40,598 nucleotides of DNA from UBA3775 sp051877895 (lineage in GTDB: Bacteria > Bacillota > Clostridia > Lachnospirales > Lachnospiraceae). Position 1 is the stretch's first letter, and each line of letters begins with the position of its first letter. The stretch lies in the NCBI GenBank assembly GCA_051877895.1, contig JBJEJI010000064.1:1-40598 (forward strand), written 5' to 3'. The notes beneath the pieces are model-generated. The model was given only the letters and a program-made list of their open reading frames with translations, had not been told where the DNA came from and made no database searches. Shown here piece after piece: positions 16,047 to 24,734 of this stretch. Both the position numbers and the translations under genes were made by a program.

Positions 16047-16889
16047 TTATCTGACATCCTTATCTTCGAAACCGACTATCATTCCGCCTTCTTCTGCGTA
16101 GAAGCTGCAGAGTGCAGTACAAGTGTTGATTGAAATGCTGCTGTCCGGATATTTCTCAAGAATCAGGTTTTTAAGCTGTTGTGCACCTTCTTCATTTAAA
16201 CAGTGTGAGATACGAACCTGCTGACCTGAAAATCCGTGATTTTCCATTTCTGCAAGAAATCCGGGAATCATTTTTTTGTCACCTCTGTGTTTTGTGAGAG
16301 GCTGCAGGGTTCCCTGGTCACTGGCCTTGCCAAGTATTCTGATGCCAAGAATGCCGGAAACCTTTGCTATTGCAGGATTGATTCTGCCGTTTCTTGCTAA
16401 ATTGTTTAGAGACTGAAGTCCAAAGAGAAGATGAGTGTGCTTTAAATATTCTCTAACCTTTGTTTCAATTTCTTCAAATTCCAGTCCTTCATTAATTAAT
16501 GTTCGAAGCTTTTCAATAACAAGCTGCATTTCCGGACCAACAGAGAGTGTGTCAATAACACAGATTTTTTTGTCAGGATGTCTTTCTAAAAACTCTGCCG
16601 CAGCCTGAAGTGCAGCTGAGTGAGAACCGGAAAGTGCACTGGTGATTGTAACTGCAAATACACCATCAGCACCCTCAAAAGCTTCTCCCCACTCATGGGA
16701 GTTAGGGCAGGAGGAACCGGATTTGCCTTTATATTTCTTTAAATCCTCAACCATTTTGTTGACGTCTAATTCCTTATTGTCTGTATATTCAGCTTCGTCT
16801 GTAATGATTTTTAATGGAACTGAAACATAATCCACGTTTTCCATTGTGAATATATTTGATGATGAGTCTGCTACAATTTTATAATTCAT
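16047..16889 (-). CDS. DegV family fatty-acid-binding protein
   Basis: This 280-residue protein belongs to the DegV family, which binds fatty acids and in several Firmicutes serves as FakB to present exogenous fatty acids to the FakA kinase. Family features are KIVADSSSN at the start, KSGSSCPNSHEW where the ligand loop lies (residues about 55-66), VFAVTITSALSGSHSAA, and INPAIAKVSGILGIR around residues 170-185. The start is on the ATG at 16889 because GGGAGG lies just before it, and the ATG further upstream contains that site. The C-terminal part ends in a DegV-typical alpha/beta domain. Whether it works with FakA here is unknown because no fakA is nearby. It is the first gene of a two-gene operon with the hemolysin III-like gene. 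Confidence 0.88.
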   Translation of the reverse strand: MNYKIVADSSSNIFTMENVDYVSVPLKIITDEAEYTDNKELDVNKMVEDLKKYKGKSGSSCPNSHEWGEAFEGADGVFAVTITSALSGSHSAALQAAAEFLERHPDKKICVIDTLSVGPEMQLVIEKLRTLINEGLEFEEIETKVREYLKHTHLLFGLQSLNNLARNGRINPAIAKVSGILGIRILGKASDQGTLQPLTKHRGDKKMIPGFLAEMENHGFSGQQVRISHCLNEEGAQQLKNLILEKYPDSSISINTCTALCSFYAEEGGMIVGFEDKDVR

Positions 16890-17363
16890 ATTTCCTCCCA
16901 TTGAAACGATTATCTTGTAATCTTAATTCAAATTACCAAATCAAATTTTTTAATTATAATATTAATTCTAATTATTATATGCAGTTGTTATCAAACTCGC
17001 AAACACTATGTTTTTTATATAGTATGTACTAATGAAAATCGTTTTAGTAAACCAATAAAATAATTTTAAAAACTACGCAATCGGTTTTTGAAAAACCTTA
17101 CATCTGTTATTCTAAACGTCACAATATGGTTTGTCAAGTAATTTTTTAACTTATTTTGACACTTTATTGACTTTTAAGAAAAATAATGTATAATTTATCC
17201 GAATGACAAATGTATCTCTGTATATATATACGGAAAAATTTCCTTTTTCCCGGAAAATAGCAGGTTATATTTATTGATAGTCTGTGATTTTAAACAGAAA
17301 TTTGGAAATGTGACAGAAGTATAGATTCCCCTGGAAAATGACCATGAATGAGAGGAACTTGGT
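16890..17363. promoter_or_regulatory. Divergent promoter region between degV and the DUF1836 gene
   Basis: This 474-bp gap has no gene. On the plus strand TTGACT at 17167-17172 and TATAAT at 17189-17194 (16-bp spacer) make a good promoter for the DUF1836 gene, leaving a leader of about 160 nt. On the minus strand a partial copy of the dispersed repeat (AGTGTTTGCGAGTTTGA, 16991-17007) is followed after 9-10 bases by TATAAT-like sequence. The rest is AT-rich with no clear structure. Confidence 0.5.
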
Positions 17364-17879
17364 ATGAAAGCGGAATATAAAACTGAGCTTGCTATGTGTG
17401 TTAAAGATTTTAATCTTCCTGCTTATGATGAAATCCCTGATGTTGGATTGTTCCTTGAGCAGACAACCACTTATATCTCTGAGTACTACAGTGCCTTTAA
17501 AAACATTACTGTTACAAGTTCCATGATAAGTAATTATGTAAAAAAAGGCATCATAGATAATCCTGTTAAAAAACAGTACTACAGAGAACAGATTGCTTAC
17601 CTTATTTTTATTGTGGCTGCAAAAACGGTTTTGTCTTTGGAAGACATACAGCTTATGATCAAAGTCCAGAAACAAAGCTATACCACAAAAAGGGCATATG
17701 AATATTTTGCTGAAGAGATGAAAAACATCCTTCAGTATGTTTTCGGAGTAAAGGAAAGCCTTGATGTTGTAGGGGAAGATGATACTGACGAGAAGGCTAT
17801 GCTGAGAAACACTATTATGACGGTAGCAAATAAGGTTTATCTGGATAAATGCTTCACCCTTATTTATATAGAAGATTGA
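17364..17879 (+). CDS. DUF1836 protein with MerR-like DNA-binding region
   Basis: This 171-residue soluble protein fits the DUF1836 family found in Firmicutes. The middle (about residues 50-75) reads TSSMISNYVKKGIIDNPVKK followed by YYREQIAYLIFI, which resembles the winged helix of MerR proteins where the recognition helix ends in a Tyr-containing wing. The C-terminal part is helical and may mediate dimerisation. A regulatory role is inferred from the helix pattern; the family has no proven function that I know of. GAGAGGAAC lies upstream of the ATG. The promoter of the next gene, a transporter binding protein, overlaps its stop codon, so the two are separately transcribed; regulation of that transporter is possible but unproven. 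Confidence 0.7.
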   Translation: MKAEYKTELAMCVKDFNLPAYDEIPDVGLFLEQTTTYISEYYSAFKNITVTSSMISNYVKKGIIDNPVKKQYYREQIAYLIFIVAAKTVLSLEDIQLMIKVQKQSYTTKRAYEYFAEEMKNILQYVFGVKESLDVVGEDDTDEKAMLRNTIMTVANKVYLDKCFTLIYIED

Positions 17880-17904
17880 CAAACAGATTGGTCTTATGTA
17901 AAAT
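17876..17904 (+). promoter_or_regulatory. sigma-A promoter for the amino-acid ABC transporter
   Basis: TTGACA at 17876-17881 and TAAAAT at 17899-17904 are 17 bp apart. The -35 overlaps the stop codon of the DUF1836 gene. Confidence 0.7.
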
Positions 17905-17951
17905 AGAAACAATGTATTGGGTAAAAATGATTTAATTATATGGAGGCAGTT

Positions 17952-18818
17952 ATGAAGTTAAAGAAATGTCTGGCAGTAGTAATGATGATTGTGATGACAG
18001 CATCTGTGCTTACTGCATGTGGAAACAAAGAAGAAAATGGCAGTGCAAAGAAAACTGCAAAGGTAATTGATATTAATCTTACTGATGAAGAATATGCGTT
18101 TGGTGTTGACAAAGATCAGCCTGAGCTTTTAGAAGAAGTTAATGCTTTTATTGCTGAAATAAAAGAAAATGGTACATTTGAAGAAATCTGTCAGCGTAAC
18201 TTCGGTGACGGAGAACCTGTTGCTGTTACTTCTGCTACCCTTGATGAAAACAAGGATCAGCTTGTAGTTGCAACTAATGCGGCATTTGAGCCTTTCGAAT
18301 ATATGAAGGGTGACAAATACTATGGCGTTGATATGGAAATCGCAGCTGCTCTTGCTGAAAAGCTTGGGAAAGAGCTTGTTATCATGAACATGGATTTCGA
18401 TTCTGTTTGTCTTTCTGTTGGCCAGCATAAATGTGATATCGCTATGGCAGGTCTTACCATTAAAGAAGACAGAAAAGAACATGTTAATTTTTCAGATCCT
18501 TACTATACAGCATCCCAGAAGTTAATTGTTGTATCTGATGATACAGCTTTTAATGATTGCAAAACTGCTGAGGATGTAGAAAAGATTTTAAATGAACTCA
18601 GCAGTGATGTAAAGGTTGGTGTTCAGAACGGTACAACCGGTCAGTTCTATTGTGAAGGTGATGAGGATTGGGGATTTGAAGGATATAATTTTAAAACCGT
18701 TGGATATAAAAACGGTTCTCTTGCTGTTCAGGATTTATTGAATGGCAATCTTAAATATGTTGTTATTGATTCAGCTCCTGCTGATTTCATTACAAAAGCA
18801 ATTAATGCAATGCAATAA
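17952..18818 (+). CDS. Circularly permuted amino-acid-binding lipoprotein (SBP_bac_3)
   Basis: This 288-residue lipoprotein has the lipobox LTACG near residue 24 and belongs to the polar amino-acid-binding family (SBP_bac_3). The normal start of the mature domain, DQLVVATNAAFEPFEYM, does not appear until about residue 95. Ahead of it is a segment of some 60 residues, KVIDINLTDEEYAFGVDKDQ and onward to IAEIKENGTFEEICQRNF. In the family that segment is the extreme C-terminus. The protein then ends at APADFITKAINAMQ, exactly where this segment should follow. The order of parts is therefore rotated, a natural circular permutation. In the fold both ends lie in lobe one, so the rearrangement should fold. 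GGAGG precedes ATG 17952. Ligand specificity cannot be read from the sequence. Confidence 0.85.
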   Translation: MKLKKCLAVVMMIVMTASVLTACGNKEENGSAKKTAKVIDINLTDEEYAFGVDKDQPELLEEVNAFIAEIKENGTFEEICQRNFGDGEPVAVTSATLDENKDQLVVATNAAFEPFEYMKGDKYYGVDMEIAAALAEKLGKELVIMNMDFDSVCLSVGQHKCDIAMAGLTIKEDRKEHVNFSDPYYTASQKLIVVSDDTAFNDCKTAEDVEKILNELSSDVKVGVQNGTTGQFYCEGDEDWGFEGYNFKTVGYKNGSLAVQDLLNGNLKYVVIDSAPADFITKAINAMQ

Positions 18819-18841
18819 ATATGGTAAAATAATGCAGAACA

Positions 18842-18861
18842 AAGAACGCTTCGGCGTTCTT
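18842..18861 (+). promoter_or_regulatory. UUCG hairpin between binding protein and permease genes
   Basis: AAGAACGC and GCGTTCTT form a perfect 8-bp stem with the very stable TTCG loop. No T tract follows, so it is more likely an mRNA stability or processing element that protects the binding-protein message than a full terminator. Confidence 0.55.
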
Positions 18862-18950
18862 GTTGTGCGTTAAGATATAATTATTTTGCAAAAGCATATA
18901 AGAAACTTAAAAGAAGTTTGACGGAAGTTTTAATTAAGAAAGGAAAATAC

Positions 18951-19661
18951 ATGGGAAACTTCGGCCAGAAAGTAGACAGGTTCCTGGAATTTTTTATCGA
19001 ATATGAAGGCTATTTAAAAGTAGTTGAAGGTTTGAAGAACACCCTTCTTATTGCAATAGCCGGTTTGGTTATCGGTATCCTGTTAGGTACAATAATTGCA
19101 ACTGTCAGAGTGTTGCCAAAATATAAGGTTCTTCCAAGAATTCTTAACGGAATATGCTCATTTTATGTAGCACTTTTTCGAGGGACTCCAATGGTTGTTC
19201 AGTTGTTGGTGGGATATTATGTTATCCTTCCTCTTCTTGAAGTAAACATAACCGGAGTTCAGGTGTCAATGTTGATTTTCGGATTAAACAGTGCAGCATA
19301 CGTTTCTGAGATTATGCGAAGTGGTATTATGTCTGTTGACAACGGACAGATGGAGGCAGGACGTGCGGTAGGTCTTAGCTTTGGTACTACAATGATTAAA
19401 ATTGTAATCCCTCAGGCAGTGAAAAATATTCTTCCTACCCTTGGTAATGAGTTTATTACACTTGTTAAAGAGACTTCCGTAGTAAGCTTTGTAGGTGCTA
19501 CAGATCTTTATGTCGCATTCAGCTACATAGGCAGCAACAGCTACGAATTCATGGTTCCGTATCTTGTTATGGCAATTATATACATTGTGCTGGTTCTTAT
19601 CATCAGCCTTGGAATTAAGCTTATGGAAAGGAGCCTGAGAAGAAGTGATAGACGTAATTAA
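18951..19661 (+). CDS. Amino-acid ABC transporter permease (HisM/GlnP type)
   Basis: This 236-residue inner-membrane protein has about five membrane segments and the binding-protein-dependent permease loop (EAA motif) as MEAGRAVGLSFGTTMIKIVIPQAVKNILP at about residues 141-169. The N-terminal YLKVVEGLKNTLLIAIAGLVIG and FRGTPMVVQLLVGYY are typical of the HisMQ/GlnP polar amino-acid family. ATG 18951 is preceded by AAGAAAGGA; the TTG 33 bp upstream in frame lacks a site. It is separated from the binding protein by a 132-bp gap with a UUCG hairpin and overlaps the ATPase gene by 17 bp. Only one permease gene is present, so it probably acts as a homodimer. Confidence 0.93.
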   Translation: MGNFGQKVDRFLEFFIEYEGYLKVVEGLKNTLLIAIAGLVIGILLGTIIATVRVLPKYKVLPRILNGICSFYVALFRGTPMVVQLLVGYYVILPLLEVNITGVQVSMLIFGLNSAAYVSEIMRSGIMSVDNGQMEAGRAVGLSFGTTMIKIVIPQAVKNILPTLGNEFITLVKETSVVSFVGATDLYVAFSYIGSNSYEFMVPYLVMAIIYIVLVLIISLGIKLMERSLRRSDRRN

Positions 19662-20475
19662 TCTTGAAAAGAAATTCGGTGACAATCTGGTCTTAAAGTC
19701 TATCAATGTAAAAGTTGAAAAAGGCGATATTATGGTTGTAATCGGTCCTTCCGGTTCAGGAAAAAGCACCTTTCTTCGTTGCTTAAACTGTATGGAGGAT
19801 CCTACCGGCGGGCAGATTATTTTTGACGGCGTTGATATTGCTGACATGAAGGTAGACATTAACGTTCACAGAAGAAACATGGGAATGGTTTTTCAGCACT
19901 TTAATCTGTTCAATAATAAAACGGTTATTCAGAACATTATGCTTGCTCCTGTTCATCTTCAATTGAAGGACTTGAAAGAACTGAAACGTAAAAACAGGGC
20001 AAACCGTATTCTGAATGTTTTTAAAAAAGAAGAAAAAAAGAAGGAAATTATTCCTGTTACAACTACTAAGGAAGAAATAGTAACTAAAGCAAGAGAACAG
20101 GCTTTGGCTCTGCTCAAGAGAATAGGGCTTGAAGATAAGGCGGATGTTTATCCGTCCACATTATCAGGTGGACAGAAACAGCGTGTTGCAATTGTACGTT
20201 CTCTTGCCATGAATCCGGAGGTAATTCTTTTTGATGAGCCTACAAGTGCTCTTGATCCGGAAATGGTAGGAGAGGTTCTTGACCTTATGAAATCACTTGC
20301 AAAAGAAGGTATGACAATGATTATTGTTACTCACGAAATGGGATTTGCAAGAGAGGTGGCAAATAAGGTGTTGTTTATTGATGAAGGACAGATTTTGGAG
20401 AGTGGTTCACCGGAGGAATTTTTCGGAAATCCACAGAATCCGCGACTCAAGGATTTTCTGGCCAAAGTATTATAA
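19645..20475 (+). CDS. Amino-acid ABC transporter ATP-binding protein, with insertion
   Basis: This 276-residue ATPase powers the transporter encoded upstream. It has Walker A GPSGSGKST (about residues 34-42), Q-loop VFQHFNLF, signature LSGGQKQR, Walker B VILFDEPTSALD and the H-loop VTHEMG. GlnQ/ArtP-type proteins are usually about 240 residues; here about 35 extra, highly charged residues sit between the Q-loop and the signature. They include LKELKRKNRANRI and KKEEKKKEIIP, in the helical subdomain that contacts the permease. GTG 19645 is taken as start because AAGGAG lies 12 bp upstream and Walker A follows at the normal distance. Confidence 0.92.
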   Translation: MIDVINLEKKFGDNLVLKSINVKVEKGDIMVVIGPSGSGKSTFLRCLNCMEDPTGGQIIFDGVDIADMKVDINVHRRNMGMVFQHFNLFNNKTVIQNIMLAPVHLQLKDLKELKRKNRANRILNVFKKEEKKKEIIPVTTTKEEIVTKAREQALALLKRIGLEDKADVYPSTLSGGQKQRVAIVRSLAMNPEVILFDEPTSALDPEMVGEVLDLMKSLAKEGMTMIIVTHEMGFAREVANKVLFIDEGQILESGSPEEFFGNPQNPRLKDFLAKVL

Positions 20476-20512
20476 GTTTAGAGCAATTTTCAATATCTGC
20501 CGTGGAGTATTT

Positions 20513-20542
20513 TTGCCATTCTGCTCTTGTAGAATGTATAAA
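20513..20542 (+). promoter_or_regulatory. Probable promoter and leader of carB
   Basis: TTGCCA at 20513-20518 and TATAAA at 20537-20542 have an 18-bp spacer. The leader of about 110 nt contains a short hairpin around CCGGTTCGGAACCCGG (20571-20586). I found no PyrR-binding or attenuator pattern with a T tract. Confidence 0.4.
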
Positions 20543-20659
20543 TACTTATAAATAGTCGGTTACGGATTCCGGTTCGGAACCCGGCTTAAGATGTTGTGCA
20601 TGGTCGCAAAAATGCCGGCGATATTCGAATTGTAATATATTTTTATGGAGGGGATTGTT

Positions 20660-23600
20660 ATGCCTAAGAGGACTGACATTCATAAGGTGTTGATAATTGG
20701 TTCAGGTCCAATTATTATCGGTCAGGCTTGTGAGTTCGACTATTCGGGAACACAGGCTTGTAAGGCACTTAAAAAACTGGGATATGAAATTGTGCTGGTT
20801 AATTCCAACCCGGCAACAATCATGACTGACCCGGAAACTGCAGATGTAACTTATATTGAACCACTTAACGTGGAGCGTCTTGAGCAGATTATTGCAAAGG
20901 AAAGACCTGATGCATTACTTCCAAACCTTGGAGGACAGTCTGGACTTAATCTTTGTGCCGAACTGAATAAAGCCGGAATTCTTGATAAATATAATGTACA
21001 GGTTATCGGTGTACAGGTTGATGCCATTGAACGTGGTGAGGACCGTATTGAGTTTAAAAAGACCATGAACAGTCTCGGAATTGAGATGGCACGCAGTGAG
21101 GTTGCTTATTCCGTAGATGAAGCTCTTGAAATTGCTGACAATTTGGGTTATCCTGTTGTTCTTCGTCCTGCCTATACAATGGGTGGAGCAGGCGGCGGTC
21201 TGGTTTACAATAGAGAAGAGTTAAAAACTGTTTGTGCAAGAGGTCTTCAGGCCAGTCTTGTAGGACAGGTTCTTGTAGAAGAATCAATTCTTGGTTGGGA
21301 AGAGCTTGAGCTTGAAGTTGTACGTGATTCTGAAGGCAACATCATTACAGTATGTTTCATTGAAAACATCGATCCTTTAGGTGTTCACACAGGAGATTCT
21401 TTCTGTGCAGCTCCAATGCTTACTATTTCTGAAGAATGTCAGAAAAAATTACAGGAACAGGCCTATAAAATCGTTGAATCTGTACAGGTTATCGGTGGAA
21501 CAAACGTACAGTTTGCCCATGATCCTGTTACTGACAGAATTATTGTTATTGAAATTAATCCACGTACATCCCGTTCTTCGGCACTTGCGTCAAAGGCAAC
21601 CGGTTTCCCGATTGCACTTGTTTCCGCAATGCTTGCTGCAGGACTTACATTAAAGGATATTCCTTGCGGTAAATATGGTACTCTGGATAAGTATGTTCCG
21701 GATGGAGATTATGTTGTAATCAAGTTTGCACGTTGGGCTTTCGAAAAGTTCAAGGGCGTTGAAGATAAGCTTGGAACACAGATGCGTGCCGTTGGTGAAG
21801 TAATGAGTATTGGTAAAACATACAAGGAAGCTTTCCAGAAGGCAATAAGAAGTTTGGAAACAGGTCGTTACGGACTTGGTCATGCTAAGAACTTCGATAC
21901 TCTTTCTAAAGAGGAACTCCTTCAGAAACTTGTTACTCCTTCAAGTGAGCGTCATTTTGTAATGTATGAAGCACTTAGAAAAGGTGCAACTGTAGATGAA
22001 ATTTTCGAGATTACAAAAGTTAAGAAATGGTTCATCCTGCAGATGAAGGAACTGGTTGAAGAAGAGGAAGAGCTTTTAAAGAACAAGGGCAGCATGCCTT
22101 CGGATGATAAGCTTATTGCAGCGAAGAAAGATGGCTTTTCCGATAAATATCTGAGCCAGATTCTTGAAATTCCTGAAGAAGATATCCGTAATCATCGTAT
22201 AGCTCTCGGTGTTGAAGAAAGCTGGGAGGGTGTACATGTAAGTGGTACACAGGATAGCGCATATTACTATTCAACATATAATGCAGAAGACAAGAATCCT
22301 GTAAATACAGATAAACCAAAGATTATGATTCTTGGTGGCGGACCAAACCGTATTGGACAGGGTATTGAATTTGACTATTGCTGTGTACATGCAGCTATGG
22401 CACTTAAAAAGCTTGGCTTTGAAACAATCATTGTTAACTGTAACCCTGAAACAGTATCCACAGACTATGATACTTCCGATAAACTTTATTTCGAGCCACT
22501 TACACTTGAAGATGTTCTGAGCATTTATAAGAAAGAAAAGCCACTGGGTGTTATTGCCCAGTTCGGCGGACAAACTCCGTTAAATCTTGCTTCAGAACTG
22601 GAAAAGAACGGTGTTAAGATTCTTGGAACTTCTCCATCTGTTATTGATCTTGCAGAGGATCGTGATTTATTCCGTGCCATGATGGATAAACTTGAAATTC
22701 CAATGCCTGAATCCGGAATGGCTACAACAGTTGATGAAGCTATAGAAATTGCAAATAATATTGGCTATCCTGTTATGGTTCGTCCTTCATATGTACTTGG
22801 TGGACGTGGTATGGAAGTTGTTTATGATGATGAGAGTATGGAAGGCTACATGAAAGCAGCAGTTGGTGTTACACCTGACCGCCCAATCCTTATTGACCGT
22901 TTCCTGAATCACGCTATGGAATGTGAAGCAGATGCAATCAGTGATGGTTCACATGCTTTTGTTCCTGCCGTTATGGAACACGTTGAGCTTGCAGGTGTTC
23001 ATTCCGGTGACTCCGCATGTATCATTCCTTCTGTGCATATTTCACCTGAAAATGTGGAAACAATTAAGGAATATACAAGAAAAATTGCAGAAGAAATGCA
23101 TGTAAAAGGTCTTATGAACATGCAGTATGCTATTGAAAACGGCAAGGTTTATGTTCTTGAAGCAAACCCCAGAGCATCCAGAACTGTGCCTTTGGTATCT
23201 AAAGTATGTAACATCCGCATGGTACCTCTTGCAACAGATATCATTACTTCTGAAATCACAGGTCGTCCTTCTCCAATCGTTGATCTGAAGGAAAAGAATA
23301 TTCCTAACTATGGTGTGAAGGAAGCTGCCTTCCCATTCAATATGTTCCAGGAGGTTGACCCTGTATTAGGACCTGAAATGCGTTCTACCGGTGAGGTTTT
23401 GGGACTTTCAAAATCAGTAGGTGAAGCATTTTATAAGGCTCAGGAAGGAGTTCAGTCCAAGCTTCCTCTTGAAGGCACAGCATTGATTACCGTAAACAGA
23501 AGAGACAGAGAAGAAGTAATCGATGTTGCCAGAAGTCTTGAGGCTGATGGATTTAACATTCTTGCTACAGGTGCTACCTATGAAGCAATTACTGCTGCAG

Positions 23601-23884
23601 GGATTAAAGCAACAAAGGTAAAGAAATTGTATGAAGGCCGTCCAAATATTCTTGACCTGATTACAAATGGAGATATTCAGTTGATTATCAACTCACCAAG
23701 AACCAAAGATGATATTCATGATGACAGCTATTTAAGAAAGGCTGCTATTAAGGCGAAAGTACCTTACATGACTACAGTTGCAGCTGCAAAGGCTACAGCA
23801 GAAGGTATTCACTATGTTAAGGAAAATGGCTGGGGAGATATTAAGTCACTTCAGGAACTTCACAGTGAGATAACCGATAAATAG
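20660..23884 (+). CDS. carB: Carbamoyl-phosphate synthase large subunit
   Basis: This 1074-residue cytoplasmic enzyme makes carbamoyl phosphate from bicarbonate, ammonia and two ATP for arginine and pyrimidine synthesis. The two homologous halves each begin with a nucleotide loop: LIIGSGPIIIGQACEFDYSG (N half) and LGGGPNRIGQGIEFDY (C half). Both ATP-grasp domains are visible through PVVLRPAYTMGGAGGG and PVMVRPSYVLGGRGME. The last 140 residues are the allosteric MGS-like domain with ILATGATYEAI and INSPRTKDD. Length matches the family (about 1070). ATG 20660 was chosen because GGAGGGG is upstream; the ATG at 20645 contains that site. The small subunit gene carA is not adjacent, and it normally is, so it must lie elsewhere. 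Confidence 0.97.
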   Translation: MPKRTDIHKVLIIGSGPIIIGQACEFDYSGTQACKALKKLGYEIVLVNSNPATIMTDPETADVTYIEPLNVERLEQIIAKERPDALLPNLGGQSGLNLCAELNKAGILDKYNVQVIGVQVDAIERGEDRIEFKKTMNSLGIEMARSEVAYSVDEALEIADNLGYPVVLRPAYTMGGAGGGLVYNREELKTVCARGLQASLVGQVLVEESILGWEELELEVVRDSEGNIITVCFIENIDPLGVHTGDSFCAAPMLTISEECQKKLQEQAYKIVESVQVIGGTNVQFAHDPVTDRIIVIEINPRTSRSSALASKATGFPIALVSAMLAAGLTLKDIPCGKYGTLDKYVPDGDYVVIKFARWAFEKFKGVEDKLGTQMRAVGEVMSIGKTYKEAFQKAIRSLETGRYGLGHAKNFDTLSKEELLQKLVTPSSERHFVMYEALRKGATVDEIFEITKVKKWFILQMKELVEEEEELLKNKGSMPSDDKLIAAKKDGFSDKYLSQILEIPEEDIRNHRIALGVEESWEGVHVSGTQDSAYYYSTYNAEDKNPVNTDKPKIMILGGGPNRIGQGIEFDYCCVHAAMALKKLGFETIIVNCNPETVSTDYDTSDKLYFEPLTLEDVLSIYKKEKPLGVIAQFGGQTPLNLASELEKNGVKILGTSPSVIDLAEDRDLFRAMMDKLEIPMPESGMATTVDEAIEIANNIGYPVMVRPSYVLGGRGMEVVYDDESMEGYMKAAVGVTPDRPILIDRFLNHAMECEADAISDGSHAFVPAVMEHVELAGVHSGDSACIIPSVHISPENVETIKEYTRKIAEEMHVKGLMNMQYAIENGKVYVLEANPRASRTVPLVSKVCNIRMVPLATDIITSEITGRPSPIVDLKEKNIPNYGVKEAAFPFNMFQEVDPVLGPEMRSTGEVLGLSKSVGEAFYKAQEGVQSKLPLEGTALITVNRRDREEVIDVARSLEADGFNILATGATYEAITAAGIKATKVKKLYEGRPNILDLITNGDIQLIINSPRTKDDIHDDSYLRKAAIKAKVPYMTTVAAAKATAEGIHYVKENGWGDIKSLQELHSEITDK

Positions 23885-23964
23885 TTTAGTGCACAATCAT
23901 GCCTGGGATGGTATATGTTACCTGATTGTATGTGCATAGAACTATCTTTTTATAAAAATAATAA

Positions 23965-24003
23965 AAGAACGATTGTACAATATGTGCGGTTGTTCTTTTT
24001 TTA
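23965..24003 (+). terminator. Intrinsic terminator after carB
   Basis: AAGAACGATTGTAC (23965-23978) pairs with GTGCGGTTGTTCTT (23984-23997) over 14 positions including G-T pairs, with loop AATAT and a run of T residues. Confidence 0.85.
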
Positions 24004-24091
24004 TTGTATAGAAAACTTCTTTCCTATACAATAAAAACGCTCTGCCGGTATAGGATGAGAAAATGGAGTAATCATTTCATGATATGGAATA

Positions 24092-24120
24092 TTGAATGAA
24101 TGGTCTGACTGTGCTATAAT
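24092..24120 (+). promoter_or_regulatory. sigma-A promoter for the small membrane protein gene
   Basis: TTGAAT at 24092-24097 and TATAAT at 24115-24120 have a 17-bp spacer. Confidence 0.65.
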
Positions 24121-24186
24121 CTGAATAATTAAAAAAGAACAGGATGATTTTGGAACAAAATAATTATTCCTGTGGGGAGGGTAAGA

Positions 24187-24714
24187 ATGGATTTAAATAA
24201 AGTTCAGAACTTTATGTTTGGGATTTTTGCCGTTGTGGGAGTTGGCTTGCTGATTGGTGGAATAACTTCCCTTGGTACTGCGATTTTTAACCCATCGGTT
24301 AGTGACAGAGCCGCATTTCTTATAATGGCTGCTTTCCTTGTTTTTATGGGAATTATTTTTGCCCTTGTGGGTATAATTCCGTTAAATAAAAATATAAAGA
24401 CATCCCGCAAAAAAAAGTTTTTGCTGGATTATGGCAGAGTAATTGAGGCCAAAATAGAAAGTGTATATCTGGATACATCTTATGCTGTTAATGGTTACAA
24501 CCCATTTATAATTACATGCATATATACAGATGAATACACCGGACAGGTAATGCGTTTTAAAAGCGACAGAATCTGGGATGGTAACGTGGGATTGCTTACA
24601 GCGGGGGCGGATATTAAGGTACATATAGACCCGGCAGACAACCATAATTATTATGTAAATCCGGACAGTGCTCTTGCGGCAATAAGGATGAATAACAATA
24701 TTATTGATATGTAA
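24187..24714 (+). CDS. Uncharacterised two-TM protein, DUF3592-like
   Basis: This 175-residue protein has two membrane segments (about residues 10-33 and 43-65), a basic TSRKKK stretch and a beta-rich soluble C-terminal part. The soluble part contains DYGRVIEAKIESVY, ITCIYTDEYTG and IKVHIDPADNHNYYVN. A membrane pair followed by a small beta domain with a VIDP/HIDP-like strand is reminiscent of DUF3592 proteins, but I cannot confirm the family. ATG 24187 has GGGAGGG upstream; a GTG at 24172 overlaps that site. It is a single gene with its own promoter, convergent with trkH at only 20 bp. Function unknown. Confidence 0.65.
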   Translation: MDLNKVQNFMFGIFAVVGVGLLIGGITSLGTAIFNPSVSDRAAFLIMAAFLVFMGIIFALVGIIPLNKNIKTSRKKKFLLDYGRVIEAKIESVYLDTSYAVNGYNPFIITCIYTDEYTGQVMRFKSDRIWDGNVGLLTAGADIKVHIDPADNHNYYVNPDSALAAIRMNNNIIDM

Positions 24715-24734
24715 ATTATCTTTATAAAATTACA

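Larger units (their letters stand above)
23885..24186 (+). other. Intergenic region after carB
   Basis: This 302-bp gap contains a terminator (23965-24003) and, overlapping its T tract, a perfect 14-bp inverted repeat (TTTTTATTGTATAG at 23998-24011 with CTATACAATAAAAA at 24024-24037). A third, imperfect stem (GCACAATCA near 23891 with TGATTGTATGTGC near 23922) lies before these. The promoter of the next gene is at 24092-24120. Confidence 0.6.

Noticed and set aside
17271..17912. 213-residue minus-strand frame opposite the DUF1836 gene
   Set aside because: It fully overlaps a gene with good family match, has biased Phe/Ile/Cys composition and no start signal.
17952..18240. Frameshift or fusion explanation for the unusual binding-protein N-terminus
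   Set aside because: The frame is open throughout, has its own ribosome-binding site and lipobox, and all domain parts occur once, which fits permutation better than error.
20560..20600. tRNA gene in the carB leader (TTCGGAACCC looked like a T-loop)
   Set aside because: No acceptor stem, D-arm or anticodon arm can be placed around it.
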